A stretch of DNA of 64,000 bases from Rhodocyclaceae bacterium (GCA_030824275.1 JAVBXY010000036.1:1-64000); one strand, 5' to 3'; counted from the stretch's first letter, positions 9,260 through 18,526 are shown. Notes: generated by a model not told the origin, from the letters alone. A program made the numbers and translations.

Positions 9260-10200
9260 GCCGGACGGTTCTCGTCACCGGCAGTTCCGGCTATCTGGGC
9301 CAGCTCACCGTCGCCGAACTGGCCTGCCGCACCGATCTTGCCGTGGTCGCCCTCGACGTCCGCGAACCGGCGCGGCGCCTGCCCGGCGTGATTTATGAAG
9401 TGGCCGACATCCGCGCCCCGCAGGTCAGCGACATCCTTGCCCGCCACCGACCGGAGGTGGTGATCCATCTCGCCTCCATCGTCACGCCGGGCAAGCACAG
9501 CAATCGGCAGTTCGAATACAGCGTGGATGTCGAGGGTACCCGCAACCTGCTCCAGGCCTGCGTCGCCCATGGCGTCAAGCGCATCGTCGTCTCCTCGTCG
9601 GGCGCTGCCTACGGTTATCACGCCGACAATCCGGCCTGGCTCACCGAAGACGATCCGATCCGGGGCAACGAGCGCTTCGCCTACTCCTGGCACAAGCGCC
9701 TGGTCGAGGAAATGCTGGCCGACTACCGGACGACGCAGCCCCAGCTCGAACAGATCATCTTCCGCATCGGCACCATCCTCGGCGAAACGGTACGCAACCA
9801 GATCACCGACCTGTTTGAAAAGCCCCGCCTGATCGCCATCCGGGGCGCCGACAGCCCCTTCGTCTTCATCTGGGACCGCGACGTGATCGGCATCCTGACC
9901 GCTGCCATCGACAGCCCGAACCCCGGCATCTACAACGTTGCCGGCGACGGCGCCCTGGGCATCCGCAATATCGCCGCCCGCCTTGGCAAGCGCTGCCTGG
10001 TACTGCCGCCCGGCCTGTTGCATGCCGCCCTCGGCCTGCTGAAGAAACTCGGGCTGACCCAATACGGCCCGGAACAACTCGACTTCCTGCGCTATCGACC
10101 GGTGCTGTCCAACAGCAAGCTCAAACAGGAATTCGCTTACGTGCCACGCCTGAGTTCGGCCGCGGTCTTCGAGCTTTACCGCAAGGCGCGGATGCCATGA
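9256..10200 (+). CDS. NAD-dependent epimerase/dehydratase (extended SDR)
   Basis: 314 residues. The Rossmann motif TGSSGYLG is at 8-15; serines near 114-115 and the pair Y143/K147 (YSWHK) form an intact extended-SDR catalytic site. This class includes UDP-sugar epimerases and 3-beta-hydroxysteroid dehydrogenase-like enzymes. Overlapping ATGA junctions on both sides couple it to the transporter and the next SDR. There are no sugar-nucleotide genes nearby, so a small-molecule alcohol or sterol-like substrate is possible, but this is inference only. Confidence 0.85.
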   Translation: MSRTVLVTGSSGYLGQLTVAELACRTDLAVVALDVREPARRLPGVIYEVADIRAPQVSDILARHRPEVVIHLASIVTPGKHSNRQFEYSVDVEGTRNLLQACVAHGVKRIVVSSSGAAYGYHADNPAWLTEDDPIRGNERFAYSWHKRLVEEMLADYRTTQPQLEQIIFRIGTILGETVRNQITDLFEKPRLIAIRGADSPFVFIWDRDVIGILTAAIDSPNPGIYNVAGDGALGIRNIAARLGKRCLVLPPGLLHAALGLLKKLGLTQYGPEQLDFLRYRPVLSNSKLKQEFAYVPRLSSAAVFELYRKARMP

Positions 10201-11072
10201 GCCGTAGCGCCAGGGCCGACTTTTTCGGGCAGGTGGTGGTCGTCACCGGCGCCAGCGGCGGGCTGGGCAGCGCCCTTTGTCGCCATTTCGCCGCCGCCGG
10301 CGCCACAGTCGCGGCCCTCGACATCGACCGCGAGTCGCTGGTCGCCCTCGCCACCGCCGTGGCGAAGGACGGCGGCAGCCTGCTGCCGGTGATCTGCGAC
10401 GTCACCGACGCGGACGACTGCGCCCGCGCCATCGCGCGCGTCCATGACCATCTCGGCGGCATCGACGTGCTCATCAACAACGCCGGCATCTCCCATCGCA
10501 GTGCCTTCGCGGCGACCGCACCGGCGGTGATCCGCAAAGTCATGGAAGTGAATTTCTTCGGCGCCGTGCACTGCACCCATGCCGCCCTGCCCCATCTGCT
10601 GGCCCGACGCGGGCAAGTGGTCGCGATCTCCAGCGTCGCCGGCTTCGCACCGCTGATCGCACGCACCGGTTACGCCGCCAGCAAGCATGCGCTGCACGGC
10701 TTCTTCGACAGCCTGCGCAGCGAGGTCGAGGATCAGGGCGTGAATGTCTTGCTGGTCTGCCCGTCCTTCATCCGCACCGGCATCGACGGCGCCGCCCTCG
10801 CCGGCAGCGGCGCCCAGGGTGCACTGGCCCCCCGTCCGCGCCAGACCACCGGTGGCGAAAGCACACCGGACGACATCGCTGCCCGGATCGTCCAGGCCGT
10901 CCGCTTGCGACAACGGCAGCTACTGCCCGGCCGCACCGCGCGCCTAGCCTGGTGGCTCAGCCGCTTTGCTCCATCCGTGTACGCCCGCCTCATGAAAAAA
11001 CGCCTCGGCGCCGAAATGGCGACCGCAGTGGCAAACGAAATGGCAAACGATACCGCCAAGGAGACCCCATGA
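10197..11072 (+). CDS. Short-chain dehydrogenase/reductase
   Basis: 291 residues, classical SDR. The cofactor motif TGASGGLG is at 17-24, NNAG at 94-97, catalytic serine near 145 and YAASK with Y159 and K163. The C-terminal 60 residues are basic with a hydrophobic patch and may bind membrane. Residues 2-9 (SRSARADF) are encoded by a copy of the 25-bp dispersed repeat that begins on the upstream stop codon, so the repeat forms the N terminus of this enzyme. It is coupled to the epimerase by ATGA. Confidence 0.88.
   Translation: MSRSARADFFGQVVVVTGASGGLGSALCRHFAAAGATVAALDIDRESLVALATAVAKDGGSLLPVICDVTDADDCARAIARVHDHLGGIDVLINNAGISHRSAFAATAPAVIRKVMEVNFFGAVHCTHAALPHLLARRGQVVAISSVAGFAPLIARTGYAASKHALHGFFDSLRSEVEDQGVNVLLVCPSFIRTGIDGAALAGSGAQGALAPRPRQTTGGESTPDDIAARIVQAVRLRQRQLLPGRTARLAWWLSRFAPSVYARLMKKRLGAEMATAVANEMANDTAKETP
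10200..10224 (-). repeat. 25-bp dispersed element, copy 1
   Basis: Matches 22 of 25 positions. Lies on the epimerase stop and SDR start, and encodes SDR residues 2-9. Confidence 0.8.
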
Positions 11073-12844
11073 ACGCCCTGTTTCCGCTGTTGCTCGCCCT
11101 GCCCTTGACCTCGGCCCTGGCCGCCTCGCTGACTGTCATCGACGAAACCGGCAAGCCGCTGCCGACCGTGATGGTCAGTCGCCAGCCGCTCAAGCCCGCC
11201 GCCGTCGACAGCTCGGACAATGGCTACCCCGCGTCCGGCAAGCCGCAACAGGCCTGGTTCGAGATCACCCGTTTCACCGACGGGCACGGCCGCGTCGACA
11301 TGCCGGCGGCCGACCATGTCTGGCAGTTGCGCCTGCGCAAGCCCGGTTACCGGGATCGCCTCGTGCCGGCGGCCGAGGCCTTCGCCAAACCGATCGGCAT
11401 GACGCGGGAAACCGATGCCGCCGCGCTGGCCGCACAGAAGCCCTCCAATGCCTGGACCGCTACCCTGGACTTCGGCGACGAAAACCTGAAGAAGGAGTTC
11501 ATGCTCCACTGCAACTTCTGCCATCAGCAGGGCGGCGTACTCTTGCGCCGCAATCGCAGCGCCGAGGACTGGGATGCGACCATCAAGCGCATGGTGCGCT
11601 ACGGCGCGCGCCTGTCGAGCGACGGCCAGCGGAAGATACCGGCCATGCTCGATGCCCATTGGCGCAAGATCAACGCCGATCCATCGCTGGTGCCCGAAGC
11701 CACACCCTGGTCGGCGGAGCTAGCGACGACGACCATCCGTGAGCTGCCCATTGGCGACCGCTTTTCGCAAATGCACGACCTGCTCCGCCACAGCAACGGC
11801 CTGATTTATATCGGCGACAACCTGCAAGATCGCGTGTACGAAGTCGATCCGCAAACCGGCCGCTACACGGTGTACAAGATTCCGGCCCAGCCCGGCGACA
11901 CGCTCGGCGGATTGCTCGCCGGCCGCCTGCGCGACTTCCCCAAGCACGAGACCTATCAAGGCATCCATTCCCTCGCCGAGTCGGCCAGGGACGGCCACAT
12001 CTTCATCACGCCGTCCTACCAGCGCCGACTTTTGGAATTCGATCCGAAAACCAAACGCTTCGTCAGCCACTCGATGGACAGCGGCTTCTATCCGCATACC
12101 GTGCGCATCGACGGCCAGGATCGGGTCTGGTTCACGCTTGCCCTGTCCAACCAGGTCGCCCTGTTCGACCGCGCCACGAAACAATTCCGCTACTTCGATC
12201 TGCCTTTCCGCAGCACCATGGAGAAGCTCACCGTGACGCTGACGCCCTTTTTCTTCAAGCTCATGGCCTGGGGTCTGCCCATCGCCAACTGGGTCAAGGT
12301 GGACCACGCCTCCACCGGCGTACCGCTGCCCTACGGCATCGACCTCACCCCTGATGGCAAGGCCTGGATCGCCCGCCTGCACACCGACGAAATTGCCTCC
12401 ATCGACCCGGCCAACGGCAAGGTGACGATGATCGCCACGCCCTTCAAGGGCCCGCGCCGGCTGCGCAGCGACCGCGACGGCAATCTCTGGATCGTCGCCT
12501 TCAATGAATCGAAGATCGCCCGCTACGAGCCGGCCAGCGGCAAGTTCACGCTCTTCGACCTGCCGGTACTGCCCAAGGGCAGCGACACGCCCTATGCCCT
12601 CAACGTGGACAAGCCGCGTCACCAGGTCTGGGTGAATGGCACCAACTCGGATTCGGTCTATCGCTACGACATCGCCAGTGGGCGCTGGTCCAGCTTCCCG
12701 CTCCAGCGCAAGGTCAGCTTCACGCGCGACGTCGAGTTCTCGCCCGAGGGCAAGGTCTATGTCTCCGGCGCCGCCTTCCCCAGCTGGCACATCGAGGACG
12801 CCCAGCCGACGCTGATGGAACTGACGGTCGCCCCGCTCCGCTGA
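11069..12844 (+). CDS. Exported haem-motif and beta-propeller (Vgb-like) protein
   Basis: 591 residues. A signal peptide covers 1-19, followed by a carboxypeptidase-regulatory-like beta domain at about 20-105. A single c-type haem motif CNFCH is at 148-152. The rest, about 240-590, is a series of WIVxF / VWFT / IYIGD blades like virginiamycin B lyase and SMP-30-type propellers. It should be periplasmic. It follows the SDR with an ATGA overlap and AAGGAG. The fusion of haem motif and propeller suggests an electron-linked oxidation or binding role outside the membrane. True lyase activity is not supported. Confidence 0.78.
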   Translation: MNALFPLLLALPLTSALAASLTVIDETGKPLPTVMVSRQPLKPAAVDSSDNGYPASGKPQQAWFEITRFTDGHGRVDMPAADHVWQLRLRKPGYRDRLVPAAEAFAKPIGMTRETDAAALAAQKPSNAWTATLDFGDENLKKEFMLHCNFCHQQGGVLLRRNRSAEDWDATIKRMVRYGARLSSDGQRKIPAMLDAHWRKINADPSLVPEATPWSAELATTTIRELPIGDRFSQMHDLLRHSNGLIYIGDNLQDRVYEVDPQTGRYTVYKIPAQPGDTLGGLLAGRLRDFPKHETYQGIHSLAESARDGHIFITPSYQRRLLEFDPKTKRFVSHSMDSGFYPHTVRIDGQDRVWFTLALSNQVALFDRATKQFRYFDLPFRSTMEKLTVTLTPFFFKLMAWGLPIANWVKVDHASTGVPLPYGIDLTPDGKAWIARLHTDEIASIDPANGKVTMIATPFKGPRRLRSDRDGNLWIVAFNESKIARYEPASGKFTLFDLPVLPKGSDTPYALNVDKPRHQVWVNGTNSDSVYRYDIASGRWSSFPLQRKVSFTRDVEFSPEGKVYVSGAAFPSWHIEDAQPTLMELTVAPLR

Positions 12845-12848
12845 CGTC

Positions 12849-14036
12849 GTGACGCCCTTCTACCTCTCCTGCCTGCTGGCCTTCACCGGCGGGCACATGG
12901 TCAATTACACGGTCATCCTCTATTTGCAGGAACGGGTCGGCTCGGATCTGCTCGCGGGCCTCGGCTTCGGGCTCGCCTTCGGCAGCTCCATCGTCTTCGG
13001 CTGGTTCGCCGGCGTGCTCTGCGACCGTCTCGCACCCCATCGCGTGATCCACGGCGCCCAGGCCCTGTTCGTGCTCTGCCTCGGTGGCCTGCTGTGGGCG
13101 GAACTGGGAGCCGAACTCAGTGTCGATGGCGCCGCGCGCACTGCCTGGGTGCTGGCCTCGGCCCTGCTGGCGGGACTGGCCTGGTCCTTCGCCGGCCCGG
13201 CGCGACTGGCCACCCTCGCCCAGATCGCACCACCACAGAAGCTGCGACCCGCCACCATTATCTTCAACCTGCAAGTGCTGATCGGCTTCGGTCTTGCCCC
13301 GCTGCTGATCGGTCTGATCCGCAGCCGCGCCGACTGGGCGGTGGTGATGCTGGCCGCGATGGCCTGTTTCATTCTGTCCTCGCTGCTGCTGCTCGGCACC
13401 CGCACACAAGGTCGCGCCACACCATCGACAGGCCTGCGCCGCGAACTTGGCGAGGGCTTCGCCGCCCTCGGCGCCGATCCGCTGCTGCGGCAATTGATGG
13501 TCGCCGCCATCATCGGCTACGCCATGACCGGGCCGCTGCAAATCCTGCTGCCCCGACTGGCCCGCGAGGTACTGGGCTTTTCCGAGCTCCAGCGCGGTGC
13601 CTACCTCGGCCTGCTGGCCCTGTCGCTGATCGGTGGTGGTCTGCTGGCCCTGGCCCTGAACCGCCGCGTCCATCACGGCGCCACCATCTTTGCCGGCATC
13701 GCCATCGGCGGCCTGCTCTTCGCCACCCTGTCGCGGGCCGACACGCCGCGGGCGGCATCGCTGCTGCTGGCGGCCGTCGGCATGGGCGGCGGCCTGGTCA
13801 TCAGCCTGGTCGTCGCCGGCATCCAGGCGCGGGCGCCGGAAGCCCTGCGCGGCCGCATCCTGGCCATGTATTCGATGATCTCGCAGGTCGTCCCGGCAGT
13901 CTCCGGCATCATCGCCGGCGGCCTGCTCAAGACCGCCGGCCCCCAGGGCGCCATCGCCGTCGCCGGCATCACGCTGGCAAGCATGGCGGCCCTCGGCGCC
14001 CTGCTGATGCCGGTGCTGCGCCGCCATCGCGGCTAG
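12849..14036 (+). CDS. MFS transporter
   Basis: 395 residues with about 11-12 membrane segments. The FAGVLCDRLAPHR stretch near residue 55 is the loop 2-3 signature of MFS carriers. It starts at GTG four bases after the preceding stop and has no clear ribosome site, which suggests coupled translation as the last gene of the operon starting at 8348. It may export a product of the SDR enzymes, or bring in a second substrate. It resembles the enterobactin-exporter-like branch, but its substrate is unknown. Confidence 0.82.
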   Translation: MTPFYLSCLLAFTGGHMVNYTVILYLQERVGSDLLAGLGFGLAFGSSIVFGWFAGVLCDRLAPHRVIHGAQALFVLCLGGLLWAELGAELSVDGAARTAWVLASALLAGLAWSFAGPARLATLAQIAPPQKLRPATIIFNLQVLIGFGLAPLLIGLIRSRADWAVVMLAAMACFILSSLLLLGTRTQGRATPSTGLRRELGEGFAALGADPLLRQLMVAAIIGYAMTGPLQILLPRLAREVLGFSELQRGAYLGLLALSLIGGGLLALALNRRVHHGATIFAGIAIGGLLFATLSRADTPRAASLLLAAVGMGGGLVISLVVAGIQARAPEALRGRILAMYSMISQVVPAVSGIIAGGLLKTAGPQGAIAVAGITLASMAALGALLMPVLRRHRG

Positions 14037-14059
14037 GCAAGAGACCTGACCGGCTGTGG

Positions 14060-14071
14060 TCTAATCCGGCC
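14060..14071 (+). promoter_or_regulatory. -10-like hexamer just upstream of TauE/SafE gene
   Basis: TCTAAT at 14060-14065 lies 6 bases before the ATG with no purine-rich ribosome site. No good -35 is seen. If used, the transcript would be leaderless or nearly so. Confidence 0.3.
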
Positions 14072-14833
14072 ATGTTCGACCACGCTTTCGCCCTGCCCGC
14101 CGCCTTCTTCGCCGTCGCCATTTTCGGCGTCCTCCTCACCGGCATGTCCAAGGCCGGTTTCGGCGGCGCCGCCGGCAGCCTTTCCGTACCGCTGATGGCG
14201 CTGACGGTGCCGGCGCCCTTCGCCGCCGCCGTGATGCTGCCCATCCTGCTGAGCATGGACGTCATCGGCCTTTTCGTCTTTCGCGGCAAGGCCGACTGGG
14301 CCAATCTGCGCATCGTGCTGCCCGGCGCCGCCATCGGCATCGTCCTCGGCTGGCTCACCTTCGGCCATGTGGACCCGCGCTGGATCAAGGCCCTGATCGG
14401 CCTCGAAGCGGTGCTCTTCGCCGTCGACCGCTTCCGCGCCGCGCGCAAAATCGCCGTCCCGTCAGCGCCGACTTTCTGGCCCGGCCTGTTCTGGGGCGCC
14501 ATGTCCGGCTTCACCAGTTTCGTCTCCCACGCCGGCGGGCCGCCGATCATGCAATACCTGATGCCGCAGAACATGGACAAGATCCGCCTGGTGGGCACCA
14601 CGGTGATCTTTTTTTCGGCGGTAAATTTCTCCAAGCTGCTGCCCTACGGCCAGCTCGGCCTGCTCGACCTGTCCAACCTCGGCGTCTCCCTGCTGCTGCT
14701 GCCGGTGGTGCCGGTAGGCTATTTCGTCGGCTACCGGCTGATGCATGCGCTCGACCAGCGCCAGTTCAATCTTTTCACTGCCTGGATGCTGCTCTTGACC
14801 GGCCTCAAGCTCCTGTGGGACGGCCTGCTCTAG
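14072..14833 (+). CDS. TauE/SafE-family sulfite/organosulfonate permease
   Basis: 253 residues with about eight membrane segments. GMSKAGFGGAAGSLSVPLM near residues 23-42 and the matching FTSFVSHAGGPPIMQYL in the second half are the two internal-repeat signatures of TauE/SafE (DUF81) permeases. Members export sulfite or sulfonates, but most are uncharacterised. A copy of the 25-bp repeat encodes about residues 128-135 (AVPSAPTF) in the cytoplasmic loop between the two halves, a tolerant site. No sulfur genes are nearby. Confidence 0.85.
   Translation: MFDHAFALPAAFFAVAIFGVLLTGMSKAGFGGAAGSLSVPLMALTVPAPFAAAVMLPILLSMDVIGLFVFRGKADWANLRIVLPGAAIGIVLGWLTFGHVDPRWIKALIGLEAVLFAVDRFRAARKIAVPSAPTFWPGLFWGAMSGFTSFVSHAGGPPIMQYLMPQNMDKIRLVGTTVIFFSAVNFSKLLPYGQLGLLDLSNLGVSLLLLPVVPVGYFVGYRLMHALDQRQFNLFTAWMLLLTGLKLLWDGLL
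14452..14476 (-). repeat. 25-bp dispersed element, copy 2
   Basis: Matches 21 of 25 positions. Inside the TauE/SafE gene, read as AVPSAPTF. Confidence 0.75.
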
Positions 14834-14844
14834 AATCCGCCCCC
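14831..14844 (+). promoter_or_regulatory. -10-like hexamer just upstream of cheD
   Basis: TAGAAT at 14831-14836 is followed by CCGCCCCC and then ATG. No Shine-Dalgarno is present and no strong -35. The layout is nearly the same as at 52590 and is a candidate leaderless start. Confidence 0.35.
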
Positions 14845-15435
14845 ATGCTCGTCGCCGAACACAATCCGAAAGACCTCGAACGCCTCGCCCGCAATATCAA
14901 TCCGGGTGGCTGGACGGTGGAAACCGAACGTCCCATCGCCACCCTGCTGGGCTCCTGCGTCGCTGTCTGCCTCTACGACCCCAAGTTGAAGCTGGGCGGC
15001 ATGAACCATTTCCTGCTGCCGAGCCGCTCCGTCGCCGCTGGCGACGACACGGACGTGATCCTCGCCGGCGACTTCTCCATGGAAGTGCTGGTGAACGCCA
15101 TGCTGACCAAGGGCGCTGCCAAGCAGCGCCTGATCGCCAAGGCCTTCGGCGGCGGTACCATCGTCACCTCGATCCAGATGGCCATCGGCCAGCGCAACGC
15201 CGAGTTCGCCAAGGAATGGCTGGAGCGCGAGGGCATTCCGCTGGTGGCACAGGATTTCGGTGGTGCCTGGTCGCGCAAGGTGATCTTCACACCGGAGAAC
15301 GGCGACGCCTTCTGTCGCCGCCAGCCCATCAACCAGCCGGACGTCCAGGCCGTGGTGCGCGCCGAAAGCGAATACGAAAAATCCCTGGTGCGCCCGACGA
15401 CTCCAGGCCCCGGCAAGAAGATCGAACTGTTCTGA
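14845..15435 (+). CDS. cheD: Chemoreceptor glutamine deamidase CheD
   Basis: 196 residues. CheD deamidates specific glutamines of chemoreceptors and tunes adaptation. The catalytic triad is visible: C38 in LLGSCVAVCLYD, H55 in MNHFLLP and T33. Length is normal to slightly long. It is not next to other che genes here; the nearest chemoreceptor is at 41055. The start ATG at 14845 begins directly before the conserved domain. The TauE stop lies 11 bases upstream. Confidence 0.92.
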   Translation: MLVAEHNPKDLERLARNINPGGWTVETERPIATLLGSCVAVCLYDPKLKLGGMNHFLLPSRSVAAGDDTDVILAGDFSMEVLVNAMLTKGAAKQRLIAKAFGGGTIVTSIQMAIGQRNAEFAKEWLEREGIPLVAQDFGGAWSRKVIFTPENGDAFCRRQPINQPDVQAVVRAESEYEKSLVRPTTPGPGKKIELF

Positions 15436-15437
15436 AC

Positions 15438-16535
15438 ATGCGACGCCTGCTGGCCCTGCTCTGGCTCCTCGCCGGCACTGCGGCCCAGGCCCTGCCGCTG
15501 GAGACGATCCGCCTGCCGCCGGGCTTCGCCATCGAGCTCTGGGCCACGGTGCCCAATGCGCGGCAGATGGCCCTCGGCGCAAGCAGCGACAAAGGCGGCG
15601 TGCTCTACGTCGGCTCCATGCGCGCCGGCAAGGTCCATGCGGTGCGTTTCGACGCCCGCTACAAGGCCGGCGAGGTGCTCACCGTCGCCAGCGGCCTGCA
15701 ACTCCCCACCGGCCTGGCCTGGCGCGAGGGCAATCTCTACGTCGCCGCCGTCAGCCGCATCCTGCGCTATGACGCCATCGACCGCCAGCTGGACAAACCA
15801 CTGGCCCCGGTGGTCGTCACCGACACATTGCCGACCGACACCCACCACGGCTGGAAATTCATCGCCTTCGGCCCGGACGGCAAGCTCTACGTGCCCGTCG
15901 GCGCGCCCTGCAACATCTGCGCCCCGGCCGATACCTATGCCGCGATCCTGCGCATGAATGCCGATGGTTCACAGCGCGAAGTTTTTGCCCGTGGCGTGCG
16001 CAACAGCGTCGGCTTCGACTGGAACCCAGCCGACGGCAGCCTCTGGTTCACCGACAACGGCCGCGACATGCTCGGCGACGATAGCCCACCTGACGAGCTG
16101 AATCGGGCGCCGCGTGCCGGCCTGCATTTCGGCTCCCCGTACTGCCATGGCGGCAGCATCGCCGATCCGGAATTCGGCCTTCGCCGGACGTGCGCCGAGT
16201 TCGAGCCGCCTGCACAGAAACTCGGCCCCCACGTCGCCAGCCTCGGCATGCGTTTCTATCACGGCACGATGTTCCCCGCCGCCTATCGCGGCGACATTTT
16301 CATCGCCGAGCACGGCTCGTGGAATCGCTCGAAGAAGATCGGCTACCGCATCAGCCGCATCCGCATCAAGGATGGTCGTGCGGTCGCCTATGAAAGCTTC
16401 GCCGACGGCTGGCTACAGGGCGAAGCCGCTTGGGGCCGCCCTGCCGATGTGCAGGAACTGCCGGACGGCTCGCTGCTGGTGGCCGACGACCACGCGGGGG
16501 CGATCTACCGCATCACCTGGAAAGCGCCGCGATGA
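15438..16535 (+). CDS. Exported PQQ-type sugar/sorbosone dehydrogenase-like protein
   Basis: 365 residues with a signal peptide (about 1-18, ending AQA). The mature part is a six-bladed propeller of the glucose/sorbosone dehydrogenase family, with FAIELWATVP at the start, SVGFDWNP, WFTDNGRD and IAEHGSWNRSKKIGYR in order, as in PQQ-dependent L-sorbosone dehydrogenase-like proteins. It should be periplasmic. It starts 3 bases after cheD and overlaps the next kinase by ATGA. Substrate and PQQ use are not proven. Confidence 0.82.
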   Translation: MRRLLALLWLLAGTAAQALPLETIRLPPGFAIELWATVPNARQMALGASSDKGGVLYVGSMRAGKVHAVRFDARYKAGEVLTVASGLQLPTGLAWREGNLYVAAVSRILRYDAIDRQLDKPLAPVVVTDTLPTDTHHGWKFIAFGPDGKLYVPVGAPCNICAPADTYAAILRMNADGSQREVFARGVRNSVGFDWNPADGSLWFTDNGRDMLGDDSPPDELNRAPRAGLHFGSPYCHGGSIADPEFGLRRTCAEFEPPAQKLGPHVASLGMRFYHGTMFPAAYRGDIFIAEHGSWNRSKKIGYRISRIRIKDGRAVAYESFADGWLQGEAAWGRPADVQELPDGSLLVADDHAGAIYRITWKAPR

Positions 16536-18526
16536 GCGCGATGACGGCATCGCCGTGCTACCAGCGCCGACTTTTTACCAGTGACATGGCCACGCTGCTG
16601 CAAGCGCTCCTGATCCTGTTCGTCATGTTTGGCAGCCCGGCCCACGCAACGGACGCCGTGCTCGACCAGGGATCGCAATTGCTGGCGCTCAACCAGGGCC
16701 AGCTCTCCATGCTGCGCGACCCGGCGGGCAGCATGTCCATCGCCGACGTAGCGCAACTCAAGGCCGCGAATCGTTTCACGCCGCTGGCCGGCAATCTGGC
16801 CCTCGGCTACACCCCGGACACGATCTGGCTCACCGCCACACTCGTGCGCAAGGCCGATGTCGAGCCTGACTGGCGGCTTGAAATCGAGCCGAGCTACCTC
16901 GACGACGTGCGGCTCTACATCCAGCATGGCGACAGCTTCGACCGCCAGTCCGCTGGCGATCTGCTGCCCCTGTCGCAACGGGCAAACCACAACACCGCGC
17001 TGTTCCGTCTGAACCTGCCGGAGGGCGAGACTCGCATTTTCCTGCGGGTGAAAACCAGCAGCACCATGGCCGTCATCCCGCGTCTGTGGACACCGGCCGC
17101 GCTCGACGCGGCACGCCAGCAGAGCCTGACGCTGCATGGTGCCTATTTCGGTCTGATGCTGGCCGTGATCCTCTTCAACCTCGTCAATGGCCTCATCACA
17201 CGGCGCCGCATCTGCTATCTCTACAGCGCCTACGCCTTCTCCAGCGCCTTCATCTGGTGGGCCATCAACGGCTTCCTCGGCCAGTTCTGGCTGCCGGAAT
17301 TCCCCGCCCTCGCCAACCTGCTGCTGCCCCTGAGCATCTGCGTCAATACGTTGCTGGCGACGGTTTTCTATTACATCGTGCTCGATATCCGCAATTACCC
17401 CCGGGTCCGCCGCTTCTACCAGGGCTTTGTCCTGCTCTCCCTGGCGACCATGATCGGCACCCTGTTCGGTCGCTACCAGCTGTTCGCGCCCTGGCTGTTC
17501 ATCGGCGTGCTGCTGTGGATTCCTGCCACGATTTCGCCGGCCTGGTTCGCCTGGAAAAGCGGGCGCGCCGACGCCCGTTTTACCGCCGTGGCCTATTCGA
17601 GCTTCGCCGTCCTCGCCAGCATCAATATGCTGACCCTGCTCGGCCTGATCGACGCCAGCATGTGGAGCCTGGTCTGGGCCGGACAGGCCAGCAATCTGGC
17701 GCACATCCTGCTGTTGCACGTATCGATCATTTTCGGCCTGCGCCGGGTCGATGAAGACGCCAAGGCCACCGACATCCGCATCGCCGAGGCGCGGCGGGAC
17801 ACCCAGCGCCAGCAGGCAGACAGCGCGGAAACCAGTCGCTTTCTGTCAATGATCACCCACGAGATCCGCACCCCCATCTCGGTCATCGCCGCCGCCAGCG
17901 AATCCTTGCGCATCCTCGACACGGACAACTCGCCCCAGCGCATCGACCGCTACGACAAGATCAACCGCGCCGTGCAGCGCATGGTCCAGCTCGTGGAAAT
18001 CCTGCTCACGCGCAACACGGCGGACCTGGATCAACTGAGCACATCCTCCCTGCAACTGGCGCCGGTGGACCTGATCTCCCTGACCCAGGAAGTCATCGCC
18101 CAGCATCCCGATGGCCGGCAACGTCTCCAACTGAAGGCCTTGTCCCTCCTGCCGCTGGCCATGGCCGACAGTCGCCACCTGCGCTTCGTCCTCATCAACC
18201 TGATCGACAACGCGCTCAAGTATTCGACACCGGCTACGCCCATCGACATCCGCATTACGCCCCACGAAGAGGAAGGCCTGCCGATGGAGGTGGAATGGCG
18301 CATCAGCAATCAGGGCGAGCGAATTCCGGCCAGCGAGCGCGAACGCATTTTCGACAAGCACGCCCGACTTAGCGAAACCGCCGGCAAGCCGGGCCTGGGC
18401 CTCGGCCTCTACCTCGCCCGCCACATCGTTCACCAGCACGGCGGGCGCCTCTTCGTCGATCCGCAAACCGTGACAGGGGCGAGCTTCGTTCTTTGGTTAC
18501 CGACCGTTAAGCCGGCGGGCGCATGA
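16532..18526 (+). CDS. 7TMR-DISM sensor histidine kinase
   Basis: 664 residues from this start. Signal-like segment at 19-39, a 7TMR-DISM extracellular domain at about 45-200, seven membrane segments at about 205-405, then HisKA with H443 in ITHEIRTP and HATPase_c with NLIDNALKYS and GLGLGLYLA. The extracellular domain family often binds carbohydrate-like ligands, which fits the upstream sugar-dehydrogenase-like gene. The start at 16532 overlaps the previous stop and follows GGAAAG. A second in-frame ATG at 16586 would give a standard signal peptide; the 25-bp repeat lies between the two starts. No response regulator is adjacent. The 3' end overlaps the convergent gene by 20 bases. Confidence 0.88.
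   Translation: MSAMTASPCYQRRLFTSDMATLLQALLILFVMFGSPAHATDAVLDQGSQLLALNQGQLSMLRDPAGSMSIADVAQLKAANRFTPLAGNLALGYTPDTIWLTATLVRKADVEPDWRLEIEPSYLDDVRLYIQHGDSFDRQSAGDLLPLSQRANHNTALFRLNLPEGETRIFLRVKTSSTMAVIPRLWTPAALDAARQQSLTLHGAYFGLMLAVILFNLVNGLITRRRICYLYSAYAFSSAFIWWAINGFLGQFWLPEFPALANLLLPLSICVNTLLATVFYYIVLDIRNYPRVRRFYQGFVLLSLATMIGTLFGRYQLFAPWLFIGVLLWIPATISPAWFAWKSGRADARFTAVAYSSFAVLASINMLTLLGLIDASMWSLVWAGQASNLAHILLLHVSIIFGLRRVDEDAKATDIRIAEARRDTQRQQADSAETSRFLSMITHEIRTPISVIAAASESLRILDTDNSPQRIDRYDKINRAVQRMVQLVEILLTRNTADLDQLSTSSLQLAPVDLISLTQEVIAQHPDGRQRLQLKALSLLPLAMADSRHLRFVLINLIDNALKYSTPATPIDIRITPHEEEGLPMEVEWRISNQGERIPASERERIFDKHARLSETAGKPGLGLGLYLARHIVHQHGGRLFVDPQTVTGASFVLWLPTVKPAGA
16551..16575 (-). repeat. 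25-bp dispersed element, copy 3
   Basis: Matches 23 of 25 positions. Near the start of the 7TMR kinase, read as PCYQRRLF, between two possible start codons. Confidence 0.8.
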
